From the NCBI GenBank assembly GCA_002298165.1, contig DBMI01000115.1:69823-133822 (forward strand): 64,000 nt of DNA, written 5' to 3'. This DNA comes from Desulfarculales bacterium UBA702 (GTDB lineage Bacteria > Desulfobacterota > Syntrophobacteria > Syntrophobacterales > Syntrophobacteraceae). Below are positions 43,262 through 51,620 of this stretch, one piece after another. The notes beneath the pieces are model-generated. The model was not told the DNA's origin and ran no database searches. It was given only the letters and a program-made list of their open reading frames with translations. Each line of letters starts with the position of its first letter. Positions within the stretch are counted from its first letter, which is position 1. A program made the translations under genes and the position numbers.

Positions 43262-43278
43262 AAGGAGAACTGGGTTCA

Positions 43279-44409
43279 ATGTGCCGTTTGTTCAGTATGA
43301 CCAGTGAAGAGCCTCAGTCCCCCATTGTGGCCATAAATGCCCTGGACGTTATGCGGGAGGGGCACGACGGGTCCGGTGTGGGTCTTTTTCTGAGTGACCT
43401 CGGCGGGACTTTCGAGGAACTCAAGGGCGCACCGATACTTTCCGGTATATTTACCAATGAAGGTATGAAGCGCCTCGACCAGTTCATGATGAATCTTGGC
43501 TTCATGACCAAGCATAAGATCTCGATAAAGACCCCCAAGACACCGCCGCCTCTCACCCCCAAGCGCGACTCGTATCTCATCCGCGCGTACGAGTACCCTC
43601 AATCATGGGAGGGACTCACACAGGCGGAAATCGAACTTCGGCTCATGCAGACCCGTGTTCAGTTGAGGCGCATGGGCGAAGAGCACGAGGATATGATCGT
43701 CTATAGCTTCTGGCCCGACGTGATAATGATAAAGGAGATAGGCGATCCGTTGAAGGTCGCCGAATACCTGGGCCTGGATCATGAGGAGCTTCGGGCGCGT
43801 GTAATCCTTGCGCAGGGCCGCCAGAATACGAATTACGCCATCAATCTCTACGCCTGTCATCCCTTTTTCGTGCAAGGCATTGCATCCATGACGAATGGCG
43901 AGAATACGGCGTTTGTGCCAATCCGCGAGTTCCTCCAGTCACGCGGCTTTCCCGGATATATGGGCTACCAGTCCGACTCCGAGGTTTTCACCCATATAGC
44001 CCACTACACGGTGAACCGTCTGGGACTGGGTATCGAGTCATACAAGCATATAATCACTCCGCTGCAGGACGAGGACCTCATGAGCCACCCCGATGGGGAG
44101 TTCCTCAAGCAGTTGAAGCACACCTGTCGCAGGCTCATCATAGACGGCCCTAACTGCGTAATGGGGCGACTGCCAGATAACAGCATTTTCCTTGTCCAGG
44201 ACCGTAAAAAACTGCGGCCCGCCGTGGCGGGGGGTAAAAAGGGCATTTTCGTTTTTTCCTCGGAAATGTGCGGCCTTGATGTTGCCATTCCAGATCGCGA
44301 TAAAAGCAAAGATTTTCAGCCCATGCATTTAGACACGGTCATAATTCCTTCTGACCGCTCGGAGGTCCGGATATGTTCGCAAATGGATCCATTAGCCCTT
44401 CTTCACTAA
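43279..44409 (+). CDS. Glutamate synthase, glutamine amidotransferase (class II) subunit
   Basis: A 376-aa Ntn-type amidotransferase that releases ammonia from glutamine. After removal of Met the nucleophile is Cys2 (MCRLFSMTSEEP). Other family elements: GHDGSGVGLFL, the substrate region SMTNGENTAF, GYQSDSEVFTH, and VFSSEMCGLDVA. It corresponds to the stand-alone GATase subunit of the archaeal-type or split glutamate synthases. AAGGAG precedes the ATG. The stop lies 37 nt inside the next gene, so translation is coupled to the FMN subunit that uses the ammonia. Confidence 0.9.
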   Translation: MCRLFSMTSEEPQSPIVAINALDVMREGHDGSGVGLFLSDLGGTFEELKGAPILSGIFTNEGMKRLDQFMMNLGFMTKHKISIKTPKTPPPLTPKRDSYLIRAYEYPQSWEGLTQAEIELRLMQTRVQLRRMGEEHEDMIVYSFWPDVIMIKEIGDPLKVAEYLGLDHEELRARVILAQGRQNTNYAINLYACHPFFVQGIASMTNGENTAFVPIREFLQSRGFPGYMGYQSDSEVFTHIAHYTVNRLGLGIESYKHIITPLQDEDLMSHPDGEFLKQLKHTCRRLIIDGPNCVMGRLPDNSIFLVQDRKKLRPAVAGGKKGIFVFSSEMCGLDVAIPDRDKSKDFQPMHLDTVIIPSDRSEVRICSQMDPLALLH

Positions 44410-46031
44410 GTGTGAAGGATCTGCTCTGGCAGGTTCAGTGGAGCAAGGAAAAATGTACGCTGTGCGGTCGTTGCACGGCGGTCTGCCCTGTTCAGGCAAT
44501 TGAACTTGGAGTACACAGAAAGAGGGCGGTCCAGATCCCTTCGCTTGCGAACATCGGCCCGGCTACCACCTCATCAAACGTTTACTCGGTGTATCACGGA
44601 ATTCGCCAGAAAACCGATCCGGCCTACGCATGCGTGGGCTGCGCGATGTGTAATCTTGTCTGTCCAAACGGGGCGATAATCCCGCAAAAATCCGATGAGA
44701 TCGACAAGCAGCGCTATCATATAAACCGCGGCGGCCAGCCAAGGACCCGGGGGGGGCGCAGGAACGCACCCGATGTGCTCAACCAGGGCACGCTCGACCG
44801 CATCAAGTTCACGCGTATTTCGATGCTTACCGACCCTGCACTGGATGCCGGGCGTCACGAGTTCGAGCTTCGAACGCTCCTTGGCCGCATTCTTCCCCCG
44901 GAAGAAAACCTGAAGCTCTATCGCGAACAGGGCTGGATACCGCCGGTCCGGGAAATTTATCCTCTCATAATCGGCAGCATGTCATTCGGAGCACTTTCTC
45001 CAAATATGTGGGAAGGACTCCAGATGGGTGTCGCCTATTTAAATGAAGAATTGGGAATGCCGGTGCGGATGTGCACGGGCGAGGGCGGCTGCCCGCCTCG
45101 CCTCCTTCGCTCCCGGTTTTTAAAATACACCATACTCCAGATTGCCAGCGGCTACTTCGGCTGGGACGAAATCATTCACGCCCTTCCCGAAATGAAGGAA
45201 GATCCCTGCGCAATCGAGATCAAGTACGGCCAGGGGGCCAAGCCCGGCGACGGCGGGCTGCTCATGTGGTACAAGGTCAATAAGCTTATCGCGGCCATCC
45301 GCGGCGTTCCGCCGGGGGTTAGCCTGCCCAGCCCGCCGACTCACCAGACGAAATATTCGATCGAGGAAGCAGTTGCCAAGATGATCCAGTCCATGTACAT
45401 GGCCTGGGGATTCAGGGTGCCGGTATATCCCAAGATTTCGGGGACCTCGACCGCCCTTGCCGTACTGAACAATCTCACAAGAAATGCCTACGCGGCAGGC
45501 CTTTCGATTTGCGGCGAGGACGGTGGCACGGGCGCTGCTTACTCCGTTTCGATGGACAACATGGGGCACCCGATCGCAAGCAATATCCGAGACTGCTACC
45601 TCAACCTTGTACGACTCGGAAAACAGAACGAAATCCCGATTTTTGCGGGCGGTGGCGCAGGCAAGAACGGAAAACTCGCCGCCAATGCTGCCGCCCTCAT
45701 CATGCTGGGCGCAAGCGGCGTGCAGACCGGCAAATACCTCATGCAGGCGGCTGCCGGCTGCGTGGGATCGGAAAGCGACCGCTGCAACATCTGCAATATC
45801 GGACAGTGTCCAAAAGGAATCACGTCCCAGGATCCGCGCCTCTACAGGCGCCTTGATCCGGAAAAGGTGGCGGAGCGCCTGGTTGACGTTTTCCTTTCTT
45901 TCGACGTCGAACTGAGGAAGATCGTCGCACCTCTTGGCAGATCGACCTCGCTTCCAATAGGAATGTCGGACGCACTGGCCATAGACGATTATAATTCGGC
46001 ACAGCGTCTCAACATAAATTATGTGGTCTAG
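44373..46031 (+). CDS. gltB: Glutamate synthase FMN/synthase subunit with N-terminal ferredoxin domain
   Basis: A 552-aa subunit that condenses ammonia and 2-oxoglutarate to glutamate at FMN. Residues ~28-110 hold two [4Fe-4S] ferredoxin motifs (CTLCGRCTAVCP and CVGCAMCNLVCP). The FMN barrel shows IIGSMSFGALSPN, KYGQGAKPGDGG, ICGEDGGTGAAY, FAGGGAGKNGKLAA and the C-terminal cluster ligands CNICNIGQCPKGI. The length and added ferredoxin domain match the archaeal-type GltB found in many anaerobes. GGAGG stands 7 nt before the ATG. It is followed 51 nt later by the fused GXGXG/GltD subunit. Confidence 0.93.
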   Translation: MFANGSISPSSLSVKDLLWQVQWSKEKCTLCGRCTAVCPVQAIELGVHRKRAVQIPSLANIGPATTSSNVYSVYHGIRQKTDPAYACVGCAMCNLVCPNGAIIPQKSDEIDKQRYHINRGGQPRTRGGRRNAPDVLNQGTLDRIKFTRISMLTDPALDAGRHEFELRTLLGRILPPEENLKLYREQGWIPPVREIYPLIIGSMSFGALSPNMWEGLQMGVAYLNEELGMPVRMCTGEGGCPPRLLRSRFLKYTILQIASGYFGWDEIIHALPEMKEDPCAIEIKYGQGAKPGDGGLLMWYKVNKLIAAIRGVPPGVSLPSPPTHQTKYSIEEAVAKMIQSMYMAWGFRVPVYPKISGTSTALAVLNNLTRNAYAAGLSICGEDGGTGAAYSVSMDNMGHPIASNIRDCYLNLVRLGKQNEIPIFAGGGAGKNGKLAANAAALIMLGASGVQTGKYLMQAAAGCVGSESDRCNICNIGQCPKGITSQDPRLYRRLDPEKVAERLVDVFLSFDVELRKIVAPLGRSTSLPIGMSDALAIDDYNSAQRLNINYVV

Positions 46032-46082
46032 AATCGGCGGAAACGGGCGGCTGTGGTCCAACCGCCCCTGACGGAGTAGCAA

Positions 46083-48425
46083 ATGGAGAGTCAGCAGGTA
46101 CTGCGCCTATCCGGAATGGAGAATGGGCATAGAATTGAGTCTCGCATCCTGGAAGAGAGGATGCAGCAGGGGGTCGAGCGCGGATTCCGCAACATCGAAA
46201 TTGAGGCCTTCGGGCAGCACGGAATCGGGGGCAGGCTATGGAAGGCCGGTAGCGAAAAAGTCCACGTCACCATTACCGGATCGCCCGGCCAGCGCGTCGG
46301 GTCCATGGGTTTTCCAAACACCCTTATTGAAATTTTCGGGCCGGTCTCCGATGACACCGGGTGGCTTAATGCCGGGGCGGAAATAATCGTCCATGGCCAT
46401 GCTACCAACGGCACGGCGAATGCCATGGCGCAGGGCAAAATATACGTAGCAGGCAACATCGGCTCCCGCGGCATGACAATGACCAAGCGAAATCCCAGGT
46501 TCGATTCTCCCGAGCTTTGGGTACTCGGAAGCGTGGGCGACTACTTCGCGGAATTCATGGCCGGCGGTGTTGCTATTATCTGCGGCTACAATCCTCAGAA
46601 TACCGAAAATGTCCTCGGCCATCGACCCTGTGTTGGAATGGTAGGCGGGCGGATATATTTTCGTGGTCCTCACAAGGGCTACAGCAAGCGCGACGCCAAG
46701 CAGATACCTATTCTGGACCAGGATTGGGAATGGCTGGCCGAAAATCTCGAAAGGTATCTGCGGGCAATAGGAAGAATGGAACTCCTGGGCCATTTTTCGA
46801 ATCGTGACGAATGGCAACTCCTCGAAGCCCGCACACCCAGTGAAAAAGTTGCAAAGCCCAGGCGCTCGATGGCCAATTTTCGCGGCGATGTCTGGGATTC
46901 GGAACTCGGGCGCGGCGGGTTGATAGGCGATCTGGTTCAATTTGACAGGAGTCCCCTTCCTCTTATTACAAACGGGGACATGCGCCGCTATGTTCCGCTG
47001 TGGGAGAACCGCAAATTCCTCGCCCCATGCGAGTCAAGCTGCCCAACGGGAATACCGGTCCATGAGCGCTGGCGGCTTATCCGGGAAGGCAGAGTGGACG
47101 AGGCGGTGGACCTTGCCCTGGCCTATACGCCCTTCCCCGCATCGGTTTGCGGCTATCTTTGTCCCAACCTCTGCATGCAAAGCTGTACCAGGCAAAGCGC
47201 CCGAATGGCGCCAGTGGACGTCAGCCAGCTTGGCAGGGCAAGCATCAAGGCAAAAATCCCGGAACTCCCAGCTCAAACAGGCAAAAAAATCGCCATAATC
47301 GGCGGCGGTCCGGCCGGCATATCCATTGCCTGGCAACTTCGTCGCCTGGGCCACGAGACGGTCATATACGATATGCAGCCCGAGCTTGGCGGTAAAATCT
47401 CCTCCCTTATTCCCCGGTCCAGAATACCCGACGAGGTCGTTAATGCTGAGATCCAGCGGGTAAAGAAAGCTATACCGCACGTTAACCTCAGTCGGCACCT
47501 GGATCGATCTGAAATAGAAGATATGAAGGAGGAGTTCGACTTCATAGTGGTGGCAGCCGGTGCCCAGAAACCCCGGGTCATTCCGATCCCCGGAAAGGAA
47601 AAGATGATCCCGGCACTCGAATTCCTTCGCCAAAGCAAGCAGAATAAAGCCAAGGTGGGAAAGCGTGTGGTAATTATAGGCGCGGGAAACGTGGGCTGCG
47701 ATGCCGCGACAGAAGCCCACAGGCTCGGGGCAAATGAGATTACCCTGGTTGACGTCCAGGAACCCCTCTCTTTTGGCAAGGAACGCAAGGAGGCCGAAGC
47801 CGCCGGCGCTAAATTCCGTTGGCCATGCTTCAGCAAGGCGGTTACGGATGAGGGGTTGGAACTTGCGTCCGGCGAAGTCATCCCCGCCGATACCGTTATC
47901 ATATCGGTTGGCGACACGCCCGACCTGGATTTTCTGCCTGAAAGCGTCGAGATTGAACGCGGATTCATCAAGGTCGACAAAGACTTCCGGACCTCCGACC
48001 CAAAGATTTTCGCGGTGGGCGATGCAGTCAAGCTCGGGCTTCTAACCGATGCAATCGGAGCAGGCCGTAAGGCGGCTGAAAAGATGAACGCCATCCTCGA
48101 GGGCCGCGATGCACAGGATCAGGAGCAGCGCAGGAAGATCGACTACACCCGAATAAAGCTCGAATATTTCGATCCGCGCCTGGCCGGCTTCGATGGGGTC
48201 GAGTCGTGCGCCTCGAACTGCTCTTCCTGCGGCACCTGCCGCGACTGCGGTATTTGCGAAACCATCTGCCCGCAGGCTGCCATATCGCGCAAAACGGTCG
48301 TCAAGCTTGAAGGCGAGGCTTTCGAAATGGTTGCCGACCCCGAAAAGTGCATCGGCTGCGGCTTCTGCGCCGGCGCCTGCCCTTGCGGCGTATGGAACCT
48401 GGTTGCAAACGAGCCTATCGAATAG
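46083..48425 (+). CDS. gltD: Glutamate synthase GXGXG domain fused to GltD-like reductase with two ferredoxin regions
   Basis: A 780-aa fusion. Residues ~20-240 are the GXGXG beta-helix domain, usually the C-terminal third of GltB (GQHGIGGRL, GHATNGTANAM, AGNIGSRGM). Residues ~310-385 hold the GltD [4Fe-4S] cysteines (CESSCPTGIP, CGYLCPNLCMQSC), then FAD binding (IIGGGPAGISIAW) and NAD(P)H binding (VIIGAGNVGCDAA). The C-terminal ~70 residues add a cysteine-rich ferredoxin domain (CSSCGTCRDCGICETICP, CIGCGFCAGACPCG). It supplies electrons to the FMN subunit from NAD(P)H or ferredoxin. The last gene of the operon, it is followed by a strong terminator. Confidence 0.9.
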   Translation: MESQQVLRLSGMENGHRIESRILEERMQQGVERGFRNIEIEAFGQHGIGGRLWKAGSEKVHVTITGSPGQRVGSMGFPNTLIEIFGPVSDDTGWLNAGAEIIVHGHATNGTANAMAQGKIYVAGNIGSRGMTMTKRNPRFDSPELWVLGSVGDYFAEFMAGGVAIICGYNPQNTENVLGHRPCVGMVGGRIYFRGPHKGYSKRDAKQIPILDQDWEWLAENLERYLRAIGRMELLGHFSNRDEWQLLEARTPSEKVAKPRRSMANFRGDVWDSELGRGGLIGDLVQFDRSPLPLITNGDMRRYVPLWENRKFLAPCESSCPTGIPVHERWRLIREGRVDEAVDLALAYTPFPASVCGYLCPNLCMQSCTRQSARMAPVDVSQLGRASIKAKIPELPAQTGKKIAIIGGGPAGISIAWQLRRLGHETVIYDMQPELGGKISSLIPRSRIPDEVVNAEIQRVKKAIPHVNLSRHLDRSEIEDMKEEFDFIVVAAGAQKPRVIPIPGKEKMIPALEFLRQSKQNKAKVGKRVVIIGAGNVGCDAATEAHRLGANEITLVDVQEPLSFGKERKEAEAAGAKFRWPCFSKAVTDEGLELASGEVIPADTVIISVGDTPDLDFLPESVEIERGFIKVDKDFRTSDPKIFAVGDAVKLGLLTDAIGAGRKAAEKMNAILEGRDAQDQEQRRKIDYTRIKLEYFDPRLAGFDGVESCASNCSSCGTCRDCGICETICPQAAISRKTVVKLEGEAFEMVADPEKCIGCGFCAGACPCGVWNLVANEPIE

Positions 48426-48454
48426 AACCGTATAGAATTCATCCAGCTTAAAGA

Positions 48455-48490
48455 CGCCCAGCGGCATCCGCCGTTTGGGCGCTTTTTTTT
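48455..48490 (+). terminator. Rho-independent terminator of the glutamate synthase operon
   Basis: The stem CGCCCA/TGGGCG with an inner GCGG/CCGC pairing is followed by eight T. It begins 30 nt after the gltD-like stop codon and precedes the PerM-like gene's own leader. Confidence 0.9.
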
Positions 48491-48621
48491 GCAGCCCTAC
48501 CGGCAGACTGAACTTTACAGATGCCAAACGTGAAATGGTGATATATTTTCTTGTTTCCGGTGGAATTCGAAGAACAAACGGAAATTGCTGCGAAAATTTG
48601 AGCATCAAGGGCAGAAAATCA

Positions 48622-49848
48622 ATGGACGAGAAAACTGCGGCAGACTCCGGTTCCCGGAGAGGCAATCTGGATGAAATGATCTGCACGATGAGGCACCGGG
48701 TAGGTGCCGAGGCCATTTGGGAAAAACAACGCAATTCGATACTTGAGAATCACCCCTATATTTGCGGATACGCATTCATATTGTGCGTTACCGCCATATT
48801 CTCGATTTCTCACCTGATGGTTTTCTCCATATCGCTTCTTTTTCTCTTCTTCATATCCGATTTCATGACACGTGACGTTCACAGGCTGGCGCCTTTTATA
48901 CCAAAGAGCCTGTTATTCTCCATTCTGTACCTTTTGGTGATTCTGGCCATTTTCTTGATCTCATACAAAGTGGTCCCTCTTCTCGCCAAAAATTTCCCTG
49001 AGCTTAGCAGCAAGCTTCAGACCCAGATTGTCGAGGAACTGAGGCAATCGAGTGAAAGATGGGACCTCTCCGGCTACATTGACGTGGATCAGGTTAGAGA
49101 TGCGATACAACAGACCAACACCAGGATCTTCCATTTTCTGCTCGACAGCCTTACCCCAATATACAAAGGTTTCATCCAGTTCGTTTTCGCGCTGGTTATC
49201 AACCTGCTCTTCTATTTCGAATCCCAGAGGGTGGAGTACACATTCGTCCGCAATCCCAACAGCCTTATGACCTTCCTTTACCGGTTCTTGCAGGTACGGC
49301 TGGGGATTTTTTATGCTTACTTCAGGCGGGTGATGGGCGGGCAGGTAATTATATCTTTGATAAATACGATTATTTCGAGCCTCGTCATCTTCGCCCTTGG
49401 CCTTCCACACCCATTCCTGCTGGTTTTCATCGTCTTTTTCTGCGGCCTTTTTCCTGTTGTCGGCAATCTGATCTCGAATAGCGTTCTGGTATTCACTGCA
49501 TTCGTCTCGATTGGAATATGGGGTGCCGCATTGTGCCTGGTCCTGCTGATAAGTATTCACAAATTGGAGTACTTTCTTAACTCGCGAATTATTGGAGGCA
49601 TCGTCAGCCTTCCGATGGCCGTTTCACTGGCAGCTCTCGTACTGAGCGAAGCCGTTTTCGGTATTCCGGGCCTGATCCTTGCGATCCCTCTGGTACTTTT
49701 CATTCGACACGAATTCGAGCACATACCCGGCTTTGGACGAGAAGGTGCGCAGGCGGAAAGTTCTTCATCGACTATGCTGGACACGCGGGAAGCAATACAG
49801 GAATGCACCGAAGAAGCAACCAGATTGGCTGAAGAACCAAAAAGATGA
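48622..49848 (+). CDS. AI-2E/PerM family transporter
   Basis: A 408-aa inner-membrane protein with about eight predicted helices and a large loop at ~130-200 (FPELSSKLQTQIVEELRQSS). The family's C-terminal block is seen in GLPHPFLLVFIVFFCGLFPVVGN and GIPGLILAIPLVLFIRHEF. Members include TqsA (AI-2 export) and sodium/proton antiporters; the substrate here cannot be inferred. A start 49 codons upstream would lie in the preceding terminator, so the ATG at 48622 with AAGGG upstream is chosen. The C-terminal 40 residues are acidic and probably cytoplasmic. Confidence 0.82.
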   Translation: MDEKTAADSGSRRGNLDEMICTMRHRVGAEAIWEKQRNSILENHPYICGYAFILCVTAIFSISHLMVFSISLLFLFFISDFMTRDVHRLAPFIPKSLLFSILYLLVILAIFLISYKVVPLLAKNFPELSSKLQTQIVEELRQSSERWDLSGYIDVDQVRDAIQQTNTRIFHFLLDSLTPIYKGFIQFVFALVINLLFYFESQRVEYTFVRNPNSLMTFLYRFLQVRLGIFYAYFRRVMGGQVIISLINTIISSLVIFALGLPHPFLLVFIVFFCGLFPVVGNLISNSVLVFTAFVSIGIWGAALCLVLLISIHKLEYFLNSRIIGGIVSLPMAVSLAALVLSEAVFGIPGLILAIPLVLFIRHEFEHIPGFGREGAQAESSSSTMLDTREAIQECTEEATRLAEEPKR

Positions 49849-49899
49849 AAAGCTAAAAGATTAGTCAGGGGCGAAAGCCCTCATGGGAGCCGCGAAATG

Positions 49900-49927
49900 A
49901 CGGGACAGGCCTTTCAGCGTGTCCCGT
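49900..49927. terminator. Bidirectional hairpin between convergent genes
   Basis: The 8-bp arms ACGGGACA and TGTCCCGT enclose a 12-nt loop between the convergent PerM-like and RhlE genes. The T-tracts are weak on both sides (ATCTTTG on the plus strand), so termination efficiency is uncertain. Confidence 0.5.
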
Positions 49928-49966
49928 ATCTTTGATGAGCGTCAAAAATCTATAATGCCTGCCTTA

Positions 49967-51244
49967 TTAGTTATCCCGGTTCAAACCTTGTCCGGAATTT
50001 CGTTTTGGCTGATTGAATCTCCGATTTGCCGGCCTGCCGGACTTTGCACGACCGGGGGGTTTCGAACCGCCTCGTGGCGGGGCAGGTTTTGACCTTGCGG
50101 AGTTTATCATTGCACGGGACGGTTCAAGGCCAGGAATCACATGAACGACCAGGTTCTGCCCTATGTAGCGCTCAATGCGGTCGAGGTAGGGAAAATCTCC
50201 GCGCGAGACCAGCGATATCGCGACCCCTGACTTTTCGGCCCTGCCGGTCCTTCCGATACGGTTAACGTAATCCTCGGCCGAGCGGGGCAGATCGAAATTA
50301 ATGACATGGCTTATGCCGGTAATGTCGATTCCTCGGGCTGCAACATCAGTTGCAATAAGAATCCTTATCTTTCCCCGGCGCATGTTATCCATGGTTCGGT
50401 TTCGGGCTGTCTGGTTCATATCGCCGTGGAGCGCCGCAACGCCGAACCCCTCGGTCCTGAGTTCATGCGCAAGGCTATCCGCATCCCTTTTGGTCGCTGA
50501 AAAGACTATTGCTCTCGTCAGATCCTTATCCGAGCACAGGTGCCGCAGAAGCCGGTTCTTATGCTGCAAACCATCGGCTATATGAAGCCTTTGTTCAATC
50601 TTATCGTGAGTAATCCTGCCCTGTGCAACCTCTACACGGTCTGGATTCTTCATGAACTTTTGCCCCAGTTTGCTGGTCGCGGAGTCCATGGTGGCTGCGA
50701 ACAGCAGCGTCTGACATTCTTCAGGCACGGCATCCGTTACAAATTCGACGTCATCTATAAAACCCATGTCCAGCATACGGTCGGCTTCGTCCAGGATTAA
50801 CATTTCCACATCTGACAAGCTGATTCGGCCGCGCCATATATGATCTATGAGTCTTCCCGGCGTTGCGACAATCATATCCGGAGATTGTGAAAGCGCTCTG
50901 ATCTGATCGCCGAAAGGCATTCCGCCGTAAATTGCAACGCTGTGGACCTTCAGGTATTTTCCGTAGATGCGGGTTGCTTTTGTGATCTGGTCGGCCAGCT
51001 CGCGGGTGGGTGTAAGCACCAGGACCCTTGGACCCTTTTTGGGCGATCCGGCCGAGAGCCTTTGCAGGGCAGGCAGAACGAAGGCTGCTGTTTTGCCGGT
51101 TCCGGTATTTGCCGAGGCGATCAGATCGCCGCCCGCCAGGACCTTTGGAATCGCCTGCGCCTGGACTGGTGTAGGGTGTTCATGGCCGCACTGGGTCAGT
51201 GCTTTTAGAATGGGTGGAATCAATTTCAGTTCTTCAAAAGACAT
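49967..51244 (-). CDS. rhlE: DEAD-box RNA helicase (RhlE-like)
   Basis: A 425-aa ATP-dependent RNA helicase. Motifs in order: Q motif PTPVQAQAIP, Walker A ANTGTGKT, PTRELADQI, DEAD box LDEADRMLDMGF, motif III as AATMD, IVFSATKRDADSL, ATDVAARGIDI and RIGRTGRAEKSG. Motif III reads AAT instead of the usual SAT, and the Arg-finger motif begins NRIGRTGR rather than HRIGRTGR. The basic tail (PPRGGSKPPGRAKSGRPANRR) is the RNA-binding extension usual in RhlE. Likely roles are ribosome assembly or RNA decay; RNase J is encoded about 10 kb away but not in the same operon. Confidence 0.93.
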   Translation of the reverse strand: MSFEELKLIPPILKALTQCGHEHPTPVQAQAIPKVLAGGDLIASANTGTGKTAAFVLPALQRLSAGSPKKGPRVLVLTPTRELADQITKATRIYGKYLKVHSVAIYGGMPFGDQIRALSQSPDMIVATPGRLIDHIWRGRISLSDVEMLILDEADRMLDMGFIDDVEFVTDAVPEECQTLLFAATMDSATSKLGQKFMKNPDRVEVAQGRITHDKIEQRLHIADGLQHKNRLLRHLCSDKDLTRAIVFSATKRDADSLAHELRTEGFGVAALHGDMNQTARNRTMDNMRRGKIRILIATDVAARGIDITGISHVINFDLPRSAEDYVNRIGRTGRAEKSGVAISLVSRGDFPYLDRIERYIGQNLVVHVIPGLEPSRAMINSARSKPAPPRGGSKPPGRAKSGRPANRRFNQPKRNSGQGLNRDN

Positions 51245-51620
51245 CAGTTTTTTGATCCTTGGATTATTTCCGATCCGAAGCTATATGCCTCGATGGAAGA
51301 ACCGGCCCAAAGCTGCTAATGTGCCGAAGCCGGGCGTCTCCCTACACGGATAAACCGGTTAAATATGAACTTAAATAGTGCCGAACGGGATGTGTTTTCA
51401 GCTTGGACACACCTATAAGGTCGGCGCGAAATCATCGTTCGCCAACCGGTATGCCACGCGCTAAAAGATATGCTTAAATCGCAGGGGGTCAGTGATCGAT
51501 GGGAGATTGACGGCAGGTCGAATAAAACAGGACCAAAAAAGTAGTCGCCAAAATCTCTATTATGTTAACAAATAACTATACAGCATTAAATTAGAATAGC
51601 AATCATTTCCTCTCAAAGTG
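51245..51620. other. Divergent intergenic region, rhlE / qng1
   Basis: This 376-bp region separates the divergent rhlE and Qng1 genes and should carry a promoter for each. The right half is AT-rich; TTAACA (about 51565) with TAAATT 16 nt later is a possible sigma-70 promoter for the Qng1 gene, but the match is modest. No gene or clear RNA structure was seen. Long 5' leaders are usual for rhlE-type helicases. Confidence 0.4.

Larger units (their letters stand above)
42766..43278 (+). promoter_or_regulatory. Long leader upstream of the glutamate synthase operon
   Basis: This 513-bp region has no credible gene; one 86-codon frame (42780-43040) lacks a ribosome site and family resemblance. Its second half contains two T-tailed hairpins (listed separately) and several segments able to pair in more than one way: GTGAG (43182-43186) with CTCAC (43210-43214) or GGTGAG (43244-43249) with CTCACC (43210-43215), and CCCC/GGGG (43177-43180 with 43204-43207). 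This is the layout of a transcription attenuator or riboswitch. It does not match the known glutamine (glnA) RNA or a T-box as I remember them. Confidence 0.45.

Noticed and set aside
43060..43278. Known glutamine riboswitch or T-box in the glutamate synthase leader
   Set aside because: The conserved cores of these RNAs as I recall them are not present; the region is reported only as attenuator-like.
48475..48621. A 49-codon N-terminal extension of the PerM-like protein
   Set aside because: It begins inside the terminator of the preceding operon; the internal ATG has a ribosome site and leads directly into the conserved protein.
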